Shown here piece after piece: positions 8,039 to 16,366 of a DNA stretch of 25,634 nt. The position numbers and the translations under genes were made by a program. The notes beneath the pieces were generated by a model. It was not told the DNA's origin. It worked only from the letters and a program-made list of their open reading frames with translations, and did no database searches. Location of the stretch: contig MU631369.1 in NCBI GenBank assembly GCA_026770615.1, positions 115,390-141,023 of the forward strand, given 5' to 3'. Position 1 is the first letter of the stretch. Every line of letters starts with the position of its first letter. Source of the stretch: Pavlovales sp. CCMP2436. Taxonomy: Eukaryota; Haptophyta; Pavlovophyceae; Pavlovales.

Positions 8039-8178
8039 ATTCCGCTCGAGACCCGTCATCGTCGGTTCATAACGACGTCACTCTCGCGAGTGAATCCGCC
8101 GTGCCCACAGGTACCTCCAGCTGCGCTTGTGCGCTGAAGGCCCATCACTGACAAAAAATTATAATGTTGAGTTGCCGA
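8039..8178. repeat. Three-hairpin dispersed repeat, copy 1 (candidate structured RNA or element end)
   Basis: Matches 17603-17736. Hairpin 1: CGTCG-GTTCATAA-CGACG (about 8060-8077). Hairpin 2: CACTC-TCGC-GAGTG (about 8079-8092). Hairpin 3: CCTCCAGC/GCTGAAGG arms (about 8114-8140). The shared sequence ends CACTGACAAAAA and then TTGCCGA. The right end runs into the 3' end of a minus-strand coding fragment, so in minus orientation it could be the 3' UTR of an element. Confidence 0.55.
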
Positions 8179-8422
8179 AGGTGCAGGTTTGTTCGCCTAC
8201 TGTAATTTCACGCAACCGAATAATTTCGCGGTTCGCCTCTGCGAATAACTTATTCGGCGCTGCCTTGGAGCTGTACGCGTAGCCGCAGGCGTCGACTAAC
8301 CGCTGAATCACGCTAAAGTTCGCGGAGAAACTCCAACAGGCGCTCTTGCTGCAACAAGGCAGTGCAGACAGCAGTGCCGCCATGCAAAATGAGGGGTCCA
8401 CCGGCGGAGCGCGCCCCACCAA
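8159..8422 (-). pseudogene. Unidentified coding fragment (minus)
   Basis: The minus frame reads NFSVIQRLVDACGYAYSSKA, then NKLFAEANREIIRLREITVG, and ends FGNSTL with TAA. The piece just upstream in a neighbouring frame (LLQQERLLEFLREL) joins it naturally, suggesting a one-base frameshift near 8320. It is helix-rich and looks like a real protein end, but I do not recognise a family. Confidence 0.35.
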
Positions 8423-8446
8423 GGTGCGAGACCGGCCTCCGCACGC

Positions 8447-8752
8447 GTGGCAGGCGACGGCGCAACATCGCCGGCCACGGGCGATGAGGCTCCCGCCGAG
8501 GCTCCTCCGCTGGCCGCGGGCGGTGAGGCTCCCCCCTCAGCCGCCATCGTCGGAGCAGCAGCGGATGACGCACCTGGGTCGCCCACTCGCGCTGAGCGCC
8601 CTGCTCCGGAGCCTGCGCCGGGCGTCGCGATAGTCTGGCCCACGCTGCACGGGGTGAGCATGTGCGAGGCCGTACGGAAACCGCCGCTCATGGTGGCCTT
8701 CTACGCGCTCGTCGTCATCGACCAGGTCCTCATGACGGCATTTTCCAGGCAG

Positions 8753-8754
<2 letters not shown>
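8447..8754 (+). pseudogene. Ala/Pro-rich open frame with a hydrophobic end
   Basis: A frame without an ATG starts Ala/Pro/Glu-rich (repeats of EAP and APP) and ends CEAVRKPPLMVAFYALVVID, QVLMTAFSRQ, a possible membrane helix, before running into the (TG)n tract. It may be part of an exon; low-complexity GC-rich composition makes chance possible. Confidence 0.2.

Positions 8755-8788
<34 letters not shown>
8754..8788 (+). repeat. (TG)n microsatellite
   Basis: About sixteen TG units in a row. Confidence 0.95.
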
Positions 8789-8789
<1 letters not shown>

Positions 8790-8977
8790 TTATGTAGATG
8801 GTCTAGAATTGTGACCAAGTTCCCCTAGGCTAAGCACTGTGCTGTAAGCCGGATATACAGAATTGCACTAATCAAAAAGAGCCACATTTACTCCATACCT
8901 TTAGTTAGTTACATTAAAGAGCAAATACTGAACGGGCAAGCTTCCGGCTTGTGCGCGCGCTTCGCCCACGATGACAT

Positions 8978-9424
8978 TCAGCCTGTCACGAAGATGGCCT
9001 CGACATTTTTTTCCTGAACGAAGGCGAAGAGCTGATCGCGAAGCACCGGATTCGGAAAATCCGGCTCCTGCGCGGCCGCGAGCGCAACCCACAACGCGCT
9101 CGCCCGATTGGTGGCCAGGTCGGGCCTGCGCGGCGCAGCGGCGACGTGCGGCTTGCCACCGCCAAAGCCATCAACGCCGGCCGCCACGGATCACGGACCC
9201 AGTGCTGCCAACTGACAGCGCTCGATCCGCCAAATTCGGACTTGTCTAATGAAAACCGATGTATGGCACGCTGCTACAGCGCGTCGTCCAGCCTGCTCGC
9301 GGGACTTGGGGATCGCATTCAAGTGCATCAAACGGGGGTCTTGCATCTCTTCCATATCATTCACTGATAGGCGTCGCATCGTAGGCTGCGTCGTCATGCG
9401 GCTACCAGTCTCGAGCACACACAC
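8978..9424 (-). pseudogene. Unidentified degraded coding fragments (minus)
   Basis: Two minus-strand pieces look coding. One, upstream, contains TMRRLSVNDMEEMQDPRLMH (about 9424-9300). The other contains ALWVALAAAQEPDFPNP, then RDQLFAFVQEKNVEAIFVTG, ending in TGA at 8978. They are in different frames with no clear intron between them. No family is recognised. Confidence 0.25.
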
Positions 9425-9812
9425 CGCAGTGTAGCCATCTTCGTCAAGGCTGATTGCTGCTCAGTGGGGCTGAGCGCCCCCTCCCACTGCAGATATCATG
9501 AAAGCCACCTTTCTCAACGCCTAGGGCGTTTGCGGGTGTGTTGAAGGGTCATACTAACAAAGTTAACTACTAGTTATTATCCATATGATCAACTTAAATA
9601 AATGCACAAATGCTGCTCGTCGGCATCCCGGTGCTCGTCACGTCATACCGCTCCGGGGAGAGCCCAATGCCATGCTCGAGGCCTACAAGCATGACGGGTT
9701 GACGAACATGCCGCAAGTCCGAGCCCGCACATTCGATGCTCAAAACCGCCAACACAGTCGGGCCCGCATGTCGTTCTCGGACCGCGAGAAGTACTGGCCG
9801 GGTTGCCAACGC
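9425..9812. other. Stretch without a recognised gene
   Basis: Overlapping frames on both strands are open, but none shows a known motif or continuity with neighbours. This is probably the 3' flank of the minus-strand gene that ends at 9813. Confidence 0.3.
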
Positions 9813-10511
9813 TCACGGCTGCCGGTACGCATCATTGGAATAAACGTTGTATTTGATTCCCACGGCAGTGGCGGGGTAGATGAATTGCGAGTACCCGAAC
9901 GCCGAGCAAAGACCATGAACCACGCCCCCCCTTTTCTCCGCGATGCCCCACAGACCCATCGGAAGACAAATTTGTGAGCACGTGCCAGGCCCAACGTGCT
10001 CAATCTCGCCGTCGATCTTCATCGCGTCCTGCGCCACCTTGGCGTCGCACAAGACCTCGCCCTTGGCCGGCGGGGGGCAGTAGATGTAGGAAGAGGCGTT
10101 GACCGCCGCTACTGCGCGTTTGAGTGTAGGAAGTGCGCGTTGCCCTTCGCTCCACGCGCACTCCGTCCCACGCATCCCGCAGCACCAGCCGACAGGACCC
10201 AGCTTCTCCAACTTCTCCGCGTCCTTTGCAGTCTTGGGCGGCTTGTGCCGCTTCTCGCAAAACGCGACACACTCCTCCTCCGACGGCGGGTCGCCGTGCT
10301 TGGTCGGCGGCATCACATCCTGCTCGCCCTCGCACGTGCTGTGCGCGTCCCACTGGCCGCACTGTGGCGCAATCACGAGCATAGCGGCCCCCTCCCGTTT
10401 GCTGTCCGTGTGATGCTGGTGCATCATAGAGTCGGTGAGCAAGATGATGCCCGCGGCGAGGAGGAAGGCTGCGCCCACTACGGACAGGGCGCTCCTATTC
10501 ACGGCGTTCAT
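9813..10511 (-). CDS. Cysteine-rich type II membrane protein, function unknown
   Basis: An uninterrupted 232-codon frame ends with TGA. Residues 7-26 (ALSVVGAAFLLAAGIILL) form one hydrophobic segment after a short basic N-terminus, a signal anchor or signal peptide. The rest has twelve Cys (51, 60, 81, 85, 110, 111, 118, 145, 155, 178, 182, 202) and one N-glycosylation motif (NAS, 138-140). This suggests a lumenal or extracellular disulphide-bonded domain. The SEEECVAFCEKR ... GWCCGMRGTECAW pattern is faintly like PAN/apple-type domains, but I would not assign it. I chose the ATG at 10509-10511. An in-frame ATG at 10542-10544 would add 11 residues, but these lie in a 24-bp duplication. The gene is divergent from the sulfotransferase at 11336. 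Confidence 0.6.
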   Translation of the reverse strand: MNAVNRSALSVVGAAFLLAAGIILLTDSMMHQHHTDSKREGAAMLVIAPQCGQWDAHSTCEGEQDVMPPTKHGDPPSEEECVAFCEKRHKPPKTAKDAEKLEKLGPVGWCCGMRGTECAWSEGQRALPTLKRAVAAVNASSYIYCPPPAKGEVLCDAKVAQDAMKIDGEIEHVGPGTCSQICLPMGLWGIAEKRGGVVHGLCSAFGYSQFIYPATAVGIKYNVYSNDAYRQP

Positions 10512-10585
10512 CCTCGCTCGGGAAGCGCCAAGCAGGCCAAGCATGTTGGAGCAAGTGTTCGTCCTCGCTCGGGAAGCGCCAAGCA
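10511..10585. repeat. 24-bp direct repeat at the 5' end of the minus-strand gene
   Basis: TCCTCGCTCGGGAAGCGCCA plus AGCA occurs at 10511-10534 and 10562-10585. The duplication ends at the chosen start codon and lengthens the frame upstream, so it affects start-site calls. Confidence 0.7.
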
Positions 10586-11335
10586 AGGGAGTGCCGGGAG
10601 TGCCGACTCCCTTGCTGCAGCGGCGGAACTCGCAGCCCCTCGCCCCCGATTGAGCGCGATCCGGCGTTCACGGTGCTGTTTCAAAGTGGGCGCGTAACAT
10701 GCGAATTTTAAAAATCGCACGACGTCGCACCTCGCGGCTCCGGCCTCGGCCGCGGTGCTTGGCCCGGCCGCGGCGCTCGGTTCGGCCATGATGCGTCGGT
10801 CCGGCCACGTTGCTCGCCCCGGAGCCTTTTTCAATCTTGCGGACGCGCTCAACTTCAGTTGCAGCGATTTTAAAACAGCTGCGCCTGAATTCATTGAACC
10901 TTTAATTTTAAAAATTTGCAATCTCAACATTTTGCAGACCGCGTGGTCGAGGTGTCAAGCCCGTCCCACGAGATGGAGAAGGGCAGACAATAAAATAGAG
11001 GGGAGGGTGGCTCAGCAGAAGCCTATATTCGTGTCCTTACAAATAATAGCCAGCAGACAAGGGGAAGAGAGCGATACAATAGACTGGCCCCAAGCAAAGC
11101 CGCTGCACCATGGGCCCGGATGAGAGTATCGCGAGTCGCACGCATACCTTGCCCGCCGGCCTGAGACCACGGCGTTTAAAAACATCGGCGAAAAAAAGCG
11201 CAAGGGAGTGCTCGACGCTCGTGTTGGGTTGGCTCGGGGAGTACTTCTGGCTCTGCCAAGTGCAGTCCCTGAACCACCCTCGAGAACGTACAGCTGCGGC
11301 TGGAGGAGGGGAAGCTTGTCTCGACGCTGTCTCTC
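10586..11335. promoter_or_regulatory. Divergent intergenic region
   Basis: This spacer between two divergent genes must hold both promoters if they are functional. AATTTTAAAAAT occurs at about 10703-10714 and 10905-10916, with a related GATTTTAAAAC near 10868. No firm TATA or initiator can be assigned. A short open frame here (10755 on) looks non-coding. Confidence 0.25.
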
Positions 11336-12283
11336 ATGCGCAGGGTTGGTCGGCGCGGCGTGGGGTGGGCCACGTGGGCCTCATGCCTCTGCGCCTGCCT
11401 CTGCCGACCGCTGCGAGCTGCTCCTGCTCTCACGGCCACTGCGGCCAATGTGCGCAACGAAACCAGGGTGTGTCGGTGGCAAGGCACGCCGCTCTGGTGG
11501 ATGAAGGCGCCCAAAACCTCGTCGACGTTTGGCAACATCCTCGCCAGGGCAGCATGCCCCGGTATCCAGCTCAGAAAGGCGCAGCGCGAGTTCGGCCCCA
11601 CGCTGCTCCAAGGGTGCAAGTCGCACGGCAAGGTGGGCCGATTGAAGCCGGGCCACCTGCCACTGCCTCACAGCTTCAAAACGCCGATGACTATCGTCTC
11701 CATCTTCCGCGAGCCGAAGTCGCGCACCGTCTCCGGCTACCACCACAACTTGCACGACTGCAGGGCGTTGCAGCACGAGTATGGAATCGACGAGTGGAGG
11801 GATGTTGGTCTGCTCAAAGACGAGGCCAAGCGTCGCCTCGTGTACGGCCGGGAGGGCGTGAATCCCTACGTTCTGCGCAGATACGCGGCGTGCGTGGGAG
11901 CATGCCAGACGCGCATGCTTCTCGGCAGCGGGTGCGGCGACGACCGGTATCTCGGCGTGAAGCTCAACGCCTCATTGCTCAAGCTCGACCCGCCCGTCAT
12001 CCCGCGCGACGTGCAGCGCGCCGTATCGCTCGTGCAAAATAGCTTTGCGTTCGTGGGCACCACCGACCTGTTCAGAGAGTCCGTGCGCGCGTTCGGGGTG
12101 TTCGCAGGCGTGCCGGTGCAGCCCGAATTCGACTATGTCAACACGCGGCCGTCCTGGGCCGGCCCCAGAGCCAAGGCGCTGGGAATGGCTGCGCTAGCAG
12201 ATACGGTCCTCCTTGACAGCTTTGTCTACCGAGCAGCGCAGCAGCGACTCGCAGCCTTCTCGCGCGACTGCCAGCCCGATTGA
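11336..12283 (+). CDS. Sulfotransferase family protein (secretory pathway)
   Basis: A 315-codon intronless frame from ATG to TGA. The hallmark PAPS-binding motifs are visible: WWMKAPKTSSTFGNIL (54-69) fits the 5'-phosphosulfate loop, and IFREPKSRTVSGYHH (123-137) fits the 3'-phosphate motif with its Arg and Ser. This arrangement is typical of Golgi carbohydrate sulfotransferases, which transfer sulfate from PAPS to glycans. Residues 11-35 are moderately hydrophobic with several Cys and could be a signal anchor. Possible N-glycosylation sites include NET (41-43) and a later NAS. The length suits the family. The acceptor cannot be told. It lies 180 bp left of the MULE border and is divergent from the Cys-rich membrane protein, so both may act in the secretory pathway (inference). 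Confidence 0.8.
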   Translation: MRRVGRRGVGWATWASCLCACLCRPLRAAPALTATAANVRNETRVCRWQGTPLWWMKAPKTSSTFGNILARAACPGIQLRKAQREFGPTLLQGCKSHGKVGRLKPGHLPLPHSFKTPMTIVSIFREPKSRTVSGYHHNLHDCRALQHEYGIDEWRDVGLLKDEAKRRLVYGREGVNPYVLRRYAACVGACQTRMLLGSGCGDDRYLGVKLNASLLKLDPPVIPRDVQRAVSLVQNSFAFVGTTDLFRESVRAFGVFAGVPVQPEFDYVNTRPSWAGPRAKALGMAALADTVLLDSFVYRAAQQRLAAFSRDCQPD

Positions 12284-12455
12284 CAGCCATCCTCGGGTAA
12301 ATTAGCGAGCGCGCGCTCGGGGTGCTGGCAGCCAGTTATGGGCAAGGGTGGAATCGACTCTTGGGAATAGCGGCGGAGGGTGGTGAAGCACTTGAATATA
12401 ATCAAGCCGAATATAATCAAGCCGGAGGCGCCGCCGGAAGGCCCCCTCGCCGACA

Positions 12456-12464
12456 GGCGAAGAA
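12456..12464. repeat. Candidate left 9-bp TSD of the MULE
   Basis: GGCGAAGAA here versus GGCGAATTA at 19662-19670, 7 of 9 identical, each directly outside the inverted repeats. MULEs usually make 9-bp duplications. Confidence 0.45.
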
Positions 12465-12514
12465 AAATTGTAGGGGCTATTTTACGGGTAATTTATTCTC
12501 CGACAGTCGGAGAA
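12465..12514 (+). repeat. MULE left terminal inverted repeat
   Basis: Contains GGGGCTATTTTACGGGTAAT then TTATTCTCCGACAGTCGG. It matches the inverse of 19612-19661. Two more partial TTCTCCGACA-like boxes lie just inside, near 12525-12540 and 12582-12592. Confidence 0.75.
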
Positions 12515-12688
12515 ATAACAAATCTCCCCGACCTGGAGAATAAGCCTTATCGGAGAGGAAACGCGGCCACACTATTATTCTCCGACATCCCTGCCGGACT
12601 TAGCGCTGGTCGCGCGACCGCGACGTTGCCCCTTCTCCAGTCCCTTCTCCGCCTTCTCCGCGCTCGCGCTGCTGCGACAGACACGGAC

Positions 12689-13369
12689 ATGATGGGCGAC
12701 GAGGCGCCGCGCGACCAGGCGCCGCGCAACGACGCGCCGCGCACCCCGCCGCCGCCGCCGCGGGCTGGCGAGCCGTCCACGCCACGGACGCCGCTCGAGT
12801 GCCCCTACGGGTTCACGCTCGACGGCGAAGGCGGCGGCGAGCCCGCCGGGCTCGGCGGCGGCGGGCTCGGCGGCGCGGCGGCGCCCGTGGACACGCGCCG
12901 TACGGCGGAGGTGATCGTAGCAGCGCCGCGCGGCAATGACCAGGCAGACCGGGGCGGCCTCGCATTCCAGGCGCTGCCCCAAGGGCCTTGGGCGACGCGC
13001 AAGCTGGCGAGCGATGTGTTCGCGACGCTCTAGAAGGGCGAGGGGCACGTGCTCAACGCGTCGAGCACTCGGGGCGCGAGCAAGTTGCGTGGGGCGGAGT
13101 TTACGCTCATCTGCTCCTTCGGCGTCAAGGCGCGGGAGTCCAAGGCCAAGGCGAAGGAGGACGGCGGGCGACAGTCCTCCAACTTCAACCACTGCAACGA
13201 CTCGGACAACTTGTGCAAGTGGAAGATCGTCTTCGAGGAGTCGACTACGGGCTGGGTCATCAAGTCCGCCGTCCTGGTGCACTGCGAGCACCCCACGCGC
13301 TCAACGCCGCGCGAGCTGTCGGCTGCGGAGCGCGAAGCGACGTACAGTCGCGGGCAAAAGATTCCCGAC
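12689..13369 (+). pseudogene. MULE transposase, N-terminal exon with zinc finger
   Basis: Starts at MMGDEAPRDQ with a Pro/Gly-rich N-terminus, then LAFQALPQGPWATRKLASDV. A TAG at 13031-13033 interrupts the frame (FATL-stop-KGEGHVLNAS). After it comes a C-x(n)-C ... H-x2-H module: ICSFGVK, NHCNDSDNLCKWKIVFEEST and TGWVIKSAVLVHCEHP. The CKW...H-C-E-H spacing is that of the WRKY/GCM1-FAR1 type finger found at the N-terminus of MULE transposases, which binds the element ends. The exon runs into the assembly gap. The Pro-rich start may be untranslated or spurious. Confidence 0.65.
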
Positions 13370-13764
13370 NNNNNNNNNNNNNNNNNNNNNNNNNNNNNNN
13401 NNNNNNNNNNNNNNNNNNNNNNNNNNNNNNNNNNNNNNNNNNNNNNNNNNNNNNNNNNNNNNNNNNNNNNNNNNNNNNNNNNNNNNNNNNNNNNNNNNNN
13501 NNNNNNNNNNNNNNNNNNNNNNNNNNNNNNNNNNNNNNNNNNNNNNNNNNNNNNNNNNNNNNNNNNNNNNNNNNNNNNNNNNNNNNNNNNNNNNNNNNNN
13601 NNNNNNNNNNNNNNNNNNNNNNNNNNNNNNNNNNNNNNNNNNNNNNNNNNNNNNNNNNNNNNNNNNNNNNNNNNNNNNNNNNNNNNNNNNNNNNNNNNNN
13701 NNNNNNNNNNNNNNNNNNNNNNNNNNNNNNNNNNNNNNNNNNNNNNNNNNNNNNNNNNNNNNNN
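13370..13764. other. Assembly gap (395 N)
   Basis: Unknown bases. The true gap length is not known; the gap lies between the transposase zinc finger and the pre-catalytic region. Confidence 1.
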
Positions 13765-13860
13765 CTCGAATACCTCGCCGAGCGCAAAGAGCTCACCGGG
13801 CTGGCCTATGAGGCCTCACTCGACGAGACGGGCCGGCTCCAGGCCATCTTCTTCGAGATT
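13765..13860 (+). pseudogene. MULE transposase, pre-catalytic segment
   Basis: The 32 codons read LEYLAERKELTGLAYEASLD, then ETGRLQAIFFEI, and end at a good donor (GTACGT at 13861). This matches the conserved D-E-x-G-R-L-x-x-[IL]-F-[WF] stretch just before the first catalytic Asp of MULE transposases. The region that should follow, with the first two catalytic acidic residues, is absent. Confidence 0.6.
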
Positions 13861-13941
13861 GTACGTGTCTTGCTCGTCACACTAACCTGGCTAACCCTTC
13901 TGCTCCCTAGACCAACCCTTCTGCTCCCTACACTAACCCTT
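13861..13941 (+). repeat. 21-bp repeats at the site of the missing MULE catalytic core
   Basis: CTAACCCTTCTGCTCCCTAGA is present about three times in tandem with small changes (about 13891-13950). It stands where roughly 100 residues of the DDE domain are expected. The repeats may mark the deletion that removed the core. Confidence 0.5.
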
Positions 13942-14172
13942 CTGCATCTTTCACCTGAGCCTCAACTTCGCAACGCACGTGGCCAAGTGCCTGGCGGCCC
14001 CAAGTCCAACGAATACAAGACCGCGCGCGACGCGTTCTGGCAGCTCGCGCTCGAGACGGACGAGTTCAAGCAGAGCGACTTCGAGTCCGAGTTCAACAAG
14101 CTCGTCGCCTTTGTCAAGAGCGCCGAGACGGAGAGCAACACGGATGCCATCGAAGATTTTTTGAAAAAATAA
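13942..14172 (+). pseudogene. MULE transposase, C-x-x-H region and helical segment
   Basis: CIFHLSLNFATHVAKCLAA corresponds to the C-x2-H motif of the MULE catalytic domain. A frameshift near 13995 leads to GPKSNEYKTARDAFWQLALE, then TDEFKQSDFESEFNKLVAFV and DAIEDFL, the helix-rich insert with the usual F-E-x-x-[FW]-x-x-L pattern. The frame stops at TAA 14170-14172, in an AT-rich stretch that may be intronic. Confidence 0.55.
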
Positions 14173-14307
14173 TTAATTATGAATCTTGGTACTACAATTA
14201 TTATTATTTCTCCCGACTTGTAGCTCAATGGCGCTCGCGATGGCGCGGGTATTGATTAATTATAAGCGTACCGCATCGGCCGGCTCACACGCTTATCTTA
14301 ATCTCAG

Positions 14308-14403
14308 GTGCTCTCGCGTGGCTGAGAAAAATTTACGAGCGCAGGGAGAAGTGAGCTTCGGTACACGTGGAGCTACTTCACCGCCGGCGCTAACTCGTCT
14401 CAG
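14308..14403 (+). pseudogene. MULE transposase, W...YFTAG exon
   Basis: After an acceptor (ATCTCAG) the frame reads ALAWLRKIYERREK, TGA (14352-14354, where the family has Trp), ASVHV. After a one-base shift it reads WSYFTAGANSSQ and reaches a donor at 14404. The F-T-A-G-x-x-[ST]-[ST]-Q string is a MULE signature around the last catalytic Glu region. Confidence 0.6.
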
Positions 14404-14513
14404 GTACGCCCGCGCCCCCGCGTCCTCGCGCCCACCCGCGCTCCGCGCCCCCGCGCCCTCGAGCTCCTCCCCCCCGTCTGCACTGATCCCTCCCGCCTCC
14501 CCGCCCTTCGCAG

Positions 14514-14774
14514 CGCGCCGAGGCTGTGCAATCCGCCCTCAAGGTTGGCGTGGACTAGACGCTCCTGCTCGTGGACCTCATCAAGTACGTGGAGAAGTAC
14601 GAGGAGATTAAGGAGATCCGCAACGAGCTTAAGGCGATGCGCATCGCGGTGAAGCACTACTGCAACACCACGTCGGAGCTGCCCATCGTCCAGAAGCTGA
14701 TCCAAGACGGGACGATCACGCCGTACGCCGTCGAGCGCGTCAAGGCGCAGGCCGTGCTCAGCCTGACCTACCAG
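14514..14774 (+). pseudogene. MULE transposase, RAEAVQSALK exon
   Basis: Acceptor TTCGCAG, then 87 codons in phase 0: RAEAVQSALKVGVD, TAG (14556-14558), TLLLVDLIKYVEKYEEIKEI and later SELPIVQKLIQDGTITPYAV, LSLTYQ. QRAEAVQSALK is the Q-R-x-E-[AS]-x-N/Q motif of MULEs (catalytic Glu), and the rest is the helical stretch before the SWIM finger. The donor is GTATTC at 14775. The intron that follows holds the LTR retrotransposon. Confidence 0.7.
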
Positions 14775-14825
14775 GTATTCCTTGCCTCTAACCCTAACTA
14801 ATTTAACTAGCTTCGAATTAATAGG

Positions 14826-15074
14826 TGTCAGGCTACGGATCCAGCGTGGTGCTGGTCTGGCCGCAGACACTGACTGGACTATCAATTGCTGATAACCAGT
14901 CCGGGCGCAGAGCCGGATTCAGACTGTTACGTCGGGATTTCGGGGCTCGTGCCGTCAGTTACCTTCTTGTAAATGTAAGATGTTAGACCTACTTCGACCT
15001 GCTTCCCGAGGCTCGAGATCCGACTAGCGCTGCAAGGACTAGTCGAGAGAAGGACCAGATCGGCGAACCCAACA
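14826..15074 (+). repeat. 5' LTR (249 bp)
   Basis: Starts TGTCAGGCTACGGATCCAGC and ends GGCGAACCCAACA. It matches 17070-17282 apart from about a dozen substitutions and a 36-bp segment (about 14950-14985) that the 3' LTR lacks. The divergence shows the insertion is not recent. Confidence 0.85.
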
Positions 15075-16366
15075 TGACGTCATCGAGGATACCTCGTGCT
15101 GATTGCACACGTCCCTCTCGGTCGAAGACACTCAAGGAGAACAGCTCTGTCGCTTCAACGACAACGACAGAGACGAAAGAGCCCGACGACTCGTGGCTGG
15201 ATTGGGGCGCGGAGGAGGTGGCGGCGATCGCCAACCCCCCCCTTGTCGCTTCAACGACAGAGCCCGACGACTCGTGGCTGGAGTGGGGCTCGGAGGAGGT
15301 GACGGTGATCGCCAACCCGCTCGGCCAAGAGCGACGACCGTCGCCGGCCGACCCCCGCTCGGCATCAAGGACAAGGATCAAGGGCGACGACATCGCCGGC
15401 CGACTCGACTCGGTCAAGGGCGACGACATCGCCGGCCGCCTCGACTCGGTCAAGGGCGAGAACTTCGCCGGCCGACTCGACTCGGTCAAGGGCGACGACA
15501 TCGCCGGCCGACTCGATACTCGGTCAAGGGCGAGGACATCGCCGGCCGACTCGACTCGGTCAAGGGCCAGAAATCGCCGGCCGACTCCACTCGGCCACTC
15601 CGGCGCGTTGCAACGCGCGCCCCCTCCTGCGCGCAAGCCGCGCGCAGCGAGGTCCCGGGCAAGCTCGACGCTGCCCGGATGTGCTGCCGCCGATGTACTG
15701 GCGCGCAAGCAAGGTCTCGGCCGGGCATCATTCCCGGAGACCTGGGTATGCGGTACGCTGCCTCCGGCGCGCTGCAACGCGCGCCCCCTCCTGCGCGCAA
15801 GCCGCGCGCAGCGAGGTCCCAGGCAAGCTCGACGCTGTCCGGATGTGCTGCCGCCGATGGACTGGCGCGCAAGCAAGGTCACGGCCGGGCATCATCCCCG
15901 GAGACCTGGGTATGCGGTACTCTGCCCCCGGCGCGCTGCAACGCGCGCCCCCCGCTGCGCCGGGCACGCTGCGCCGGGCACGCTGCGCCGGGCACGCTGC
16001 GCCGGGCAAGCTGCGCCGGGCACGCTGCGCCGGGCACGCTGCCCCACGGCACGCTGCCCCGCGGCACGCTGCCCCGGACACGCTGCCCCGCCGGGCACGC
16101 TGCCCCGCCAACCCTTGCACGCATGTCCCCGCCGGGCACGCTGCCCCGTGGCATGCTGCCCCGGGCACGCTGCCCGCGGCGCGCCGCAACGCGCGCCCCC
16201 TCCTGCGCCCCTGCGCGCAAGCCGCGCGCAGCGAGGCTCCGGGCAAGCTCGACGCTTCCCGGATGTGCTGCCGCCGGCTGGACCCGCGCGCAGCAAGGTC
16301 GTCTCGGGCAGCATCCCGGGACCTGGGTATGCGATGTGGTGGACGCATGCACGCGGCGCGCTGTAA
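15074..16366 (+). CDS. Repeat-rich ORF of the non-autonomous LTR element
   Basis: A 430-codon frame starts at the ATG that overlaps the last base of the 5' LTR. Residues 36-90 hold two copies of EPDDSWL-[DE]-WG-[AS]-EEV-x-x-IANP. Next come about five copies of the 12-residue GDDIAGRLDSVK (15386-15585), then a long Arg/Ala/Pro-rich part translated from GC-rich tandem repeats, where all frames are open. The first about 170 codons look like real protein because the repeats keep phase (36-bp unit). No Gag zinc knuckle, protease or polymerase is seen. Function unknown. Confidence 0.4.
   Translation: MTSSRIPRADCTRPSRSKTLKENSSVASTTTTETKEPDDSWLDWGAEEVAAIANPPLVASTTEPDDSWLEWGSEEVTVIANPLGQERRPSPADPRSASRTRIKGDDIAGRLDSVKGDDIAGRLDSVKGENFAGRLDSVKGDDIAGRLDTRSRARTSPADSTRSRARNRRPTPLGHSGALQRAPPPARKPRAARSRASSTLPGCAAADVLARKQGLGRASFPETWVCGTLPPARCNARPLLRASRAQRGPRQARRCPDVLPPMDWRASKVTAGHHPRRPGYAVLCPRRAATRAPRCAGHAAPGTLRRARCAGQAAPGTLRRARCPTARCPAARCPGHAAPPGTLPRQPLHACPRRARCPVACCPGHAARGAPQRAPPPAPLRASRAQRGSGQARRFPDVLPPAGPARSKVVSGSIPGPGYAMWWTHARGAL
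15386..15585 (+). repeat. 36-bp in-phase tandem repeat
   Basis: Unit GGCGACGACATCGCCGGCCG followed by ACTCGACTCGGTCAAG, about five and a half copies with small changes. It encodes GDDIAGRLDSVK in the ORF frame. One short insertion shifts phase near 15516. Confidence 0.8.

Noticed and set aside
8385..8399. 15-bp match to the MITE inverted repeat as a second MITE copy
   Set aside because: Only one 15-bp piece, with no partner repeat and no TA flank; too little to call an element.
14775..14812. CTAACCCTAACTAA as telomere-like repeat (also near 13890)
   Set aside because: Only one or two units. It lies in intron sequence and is better explained as intron or local repeat DNA.
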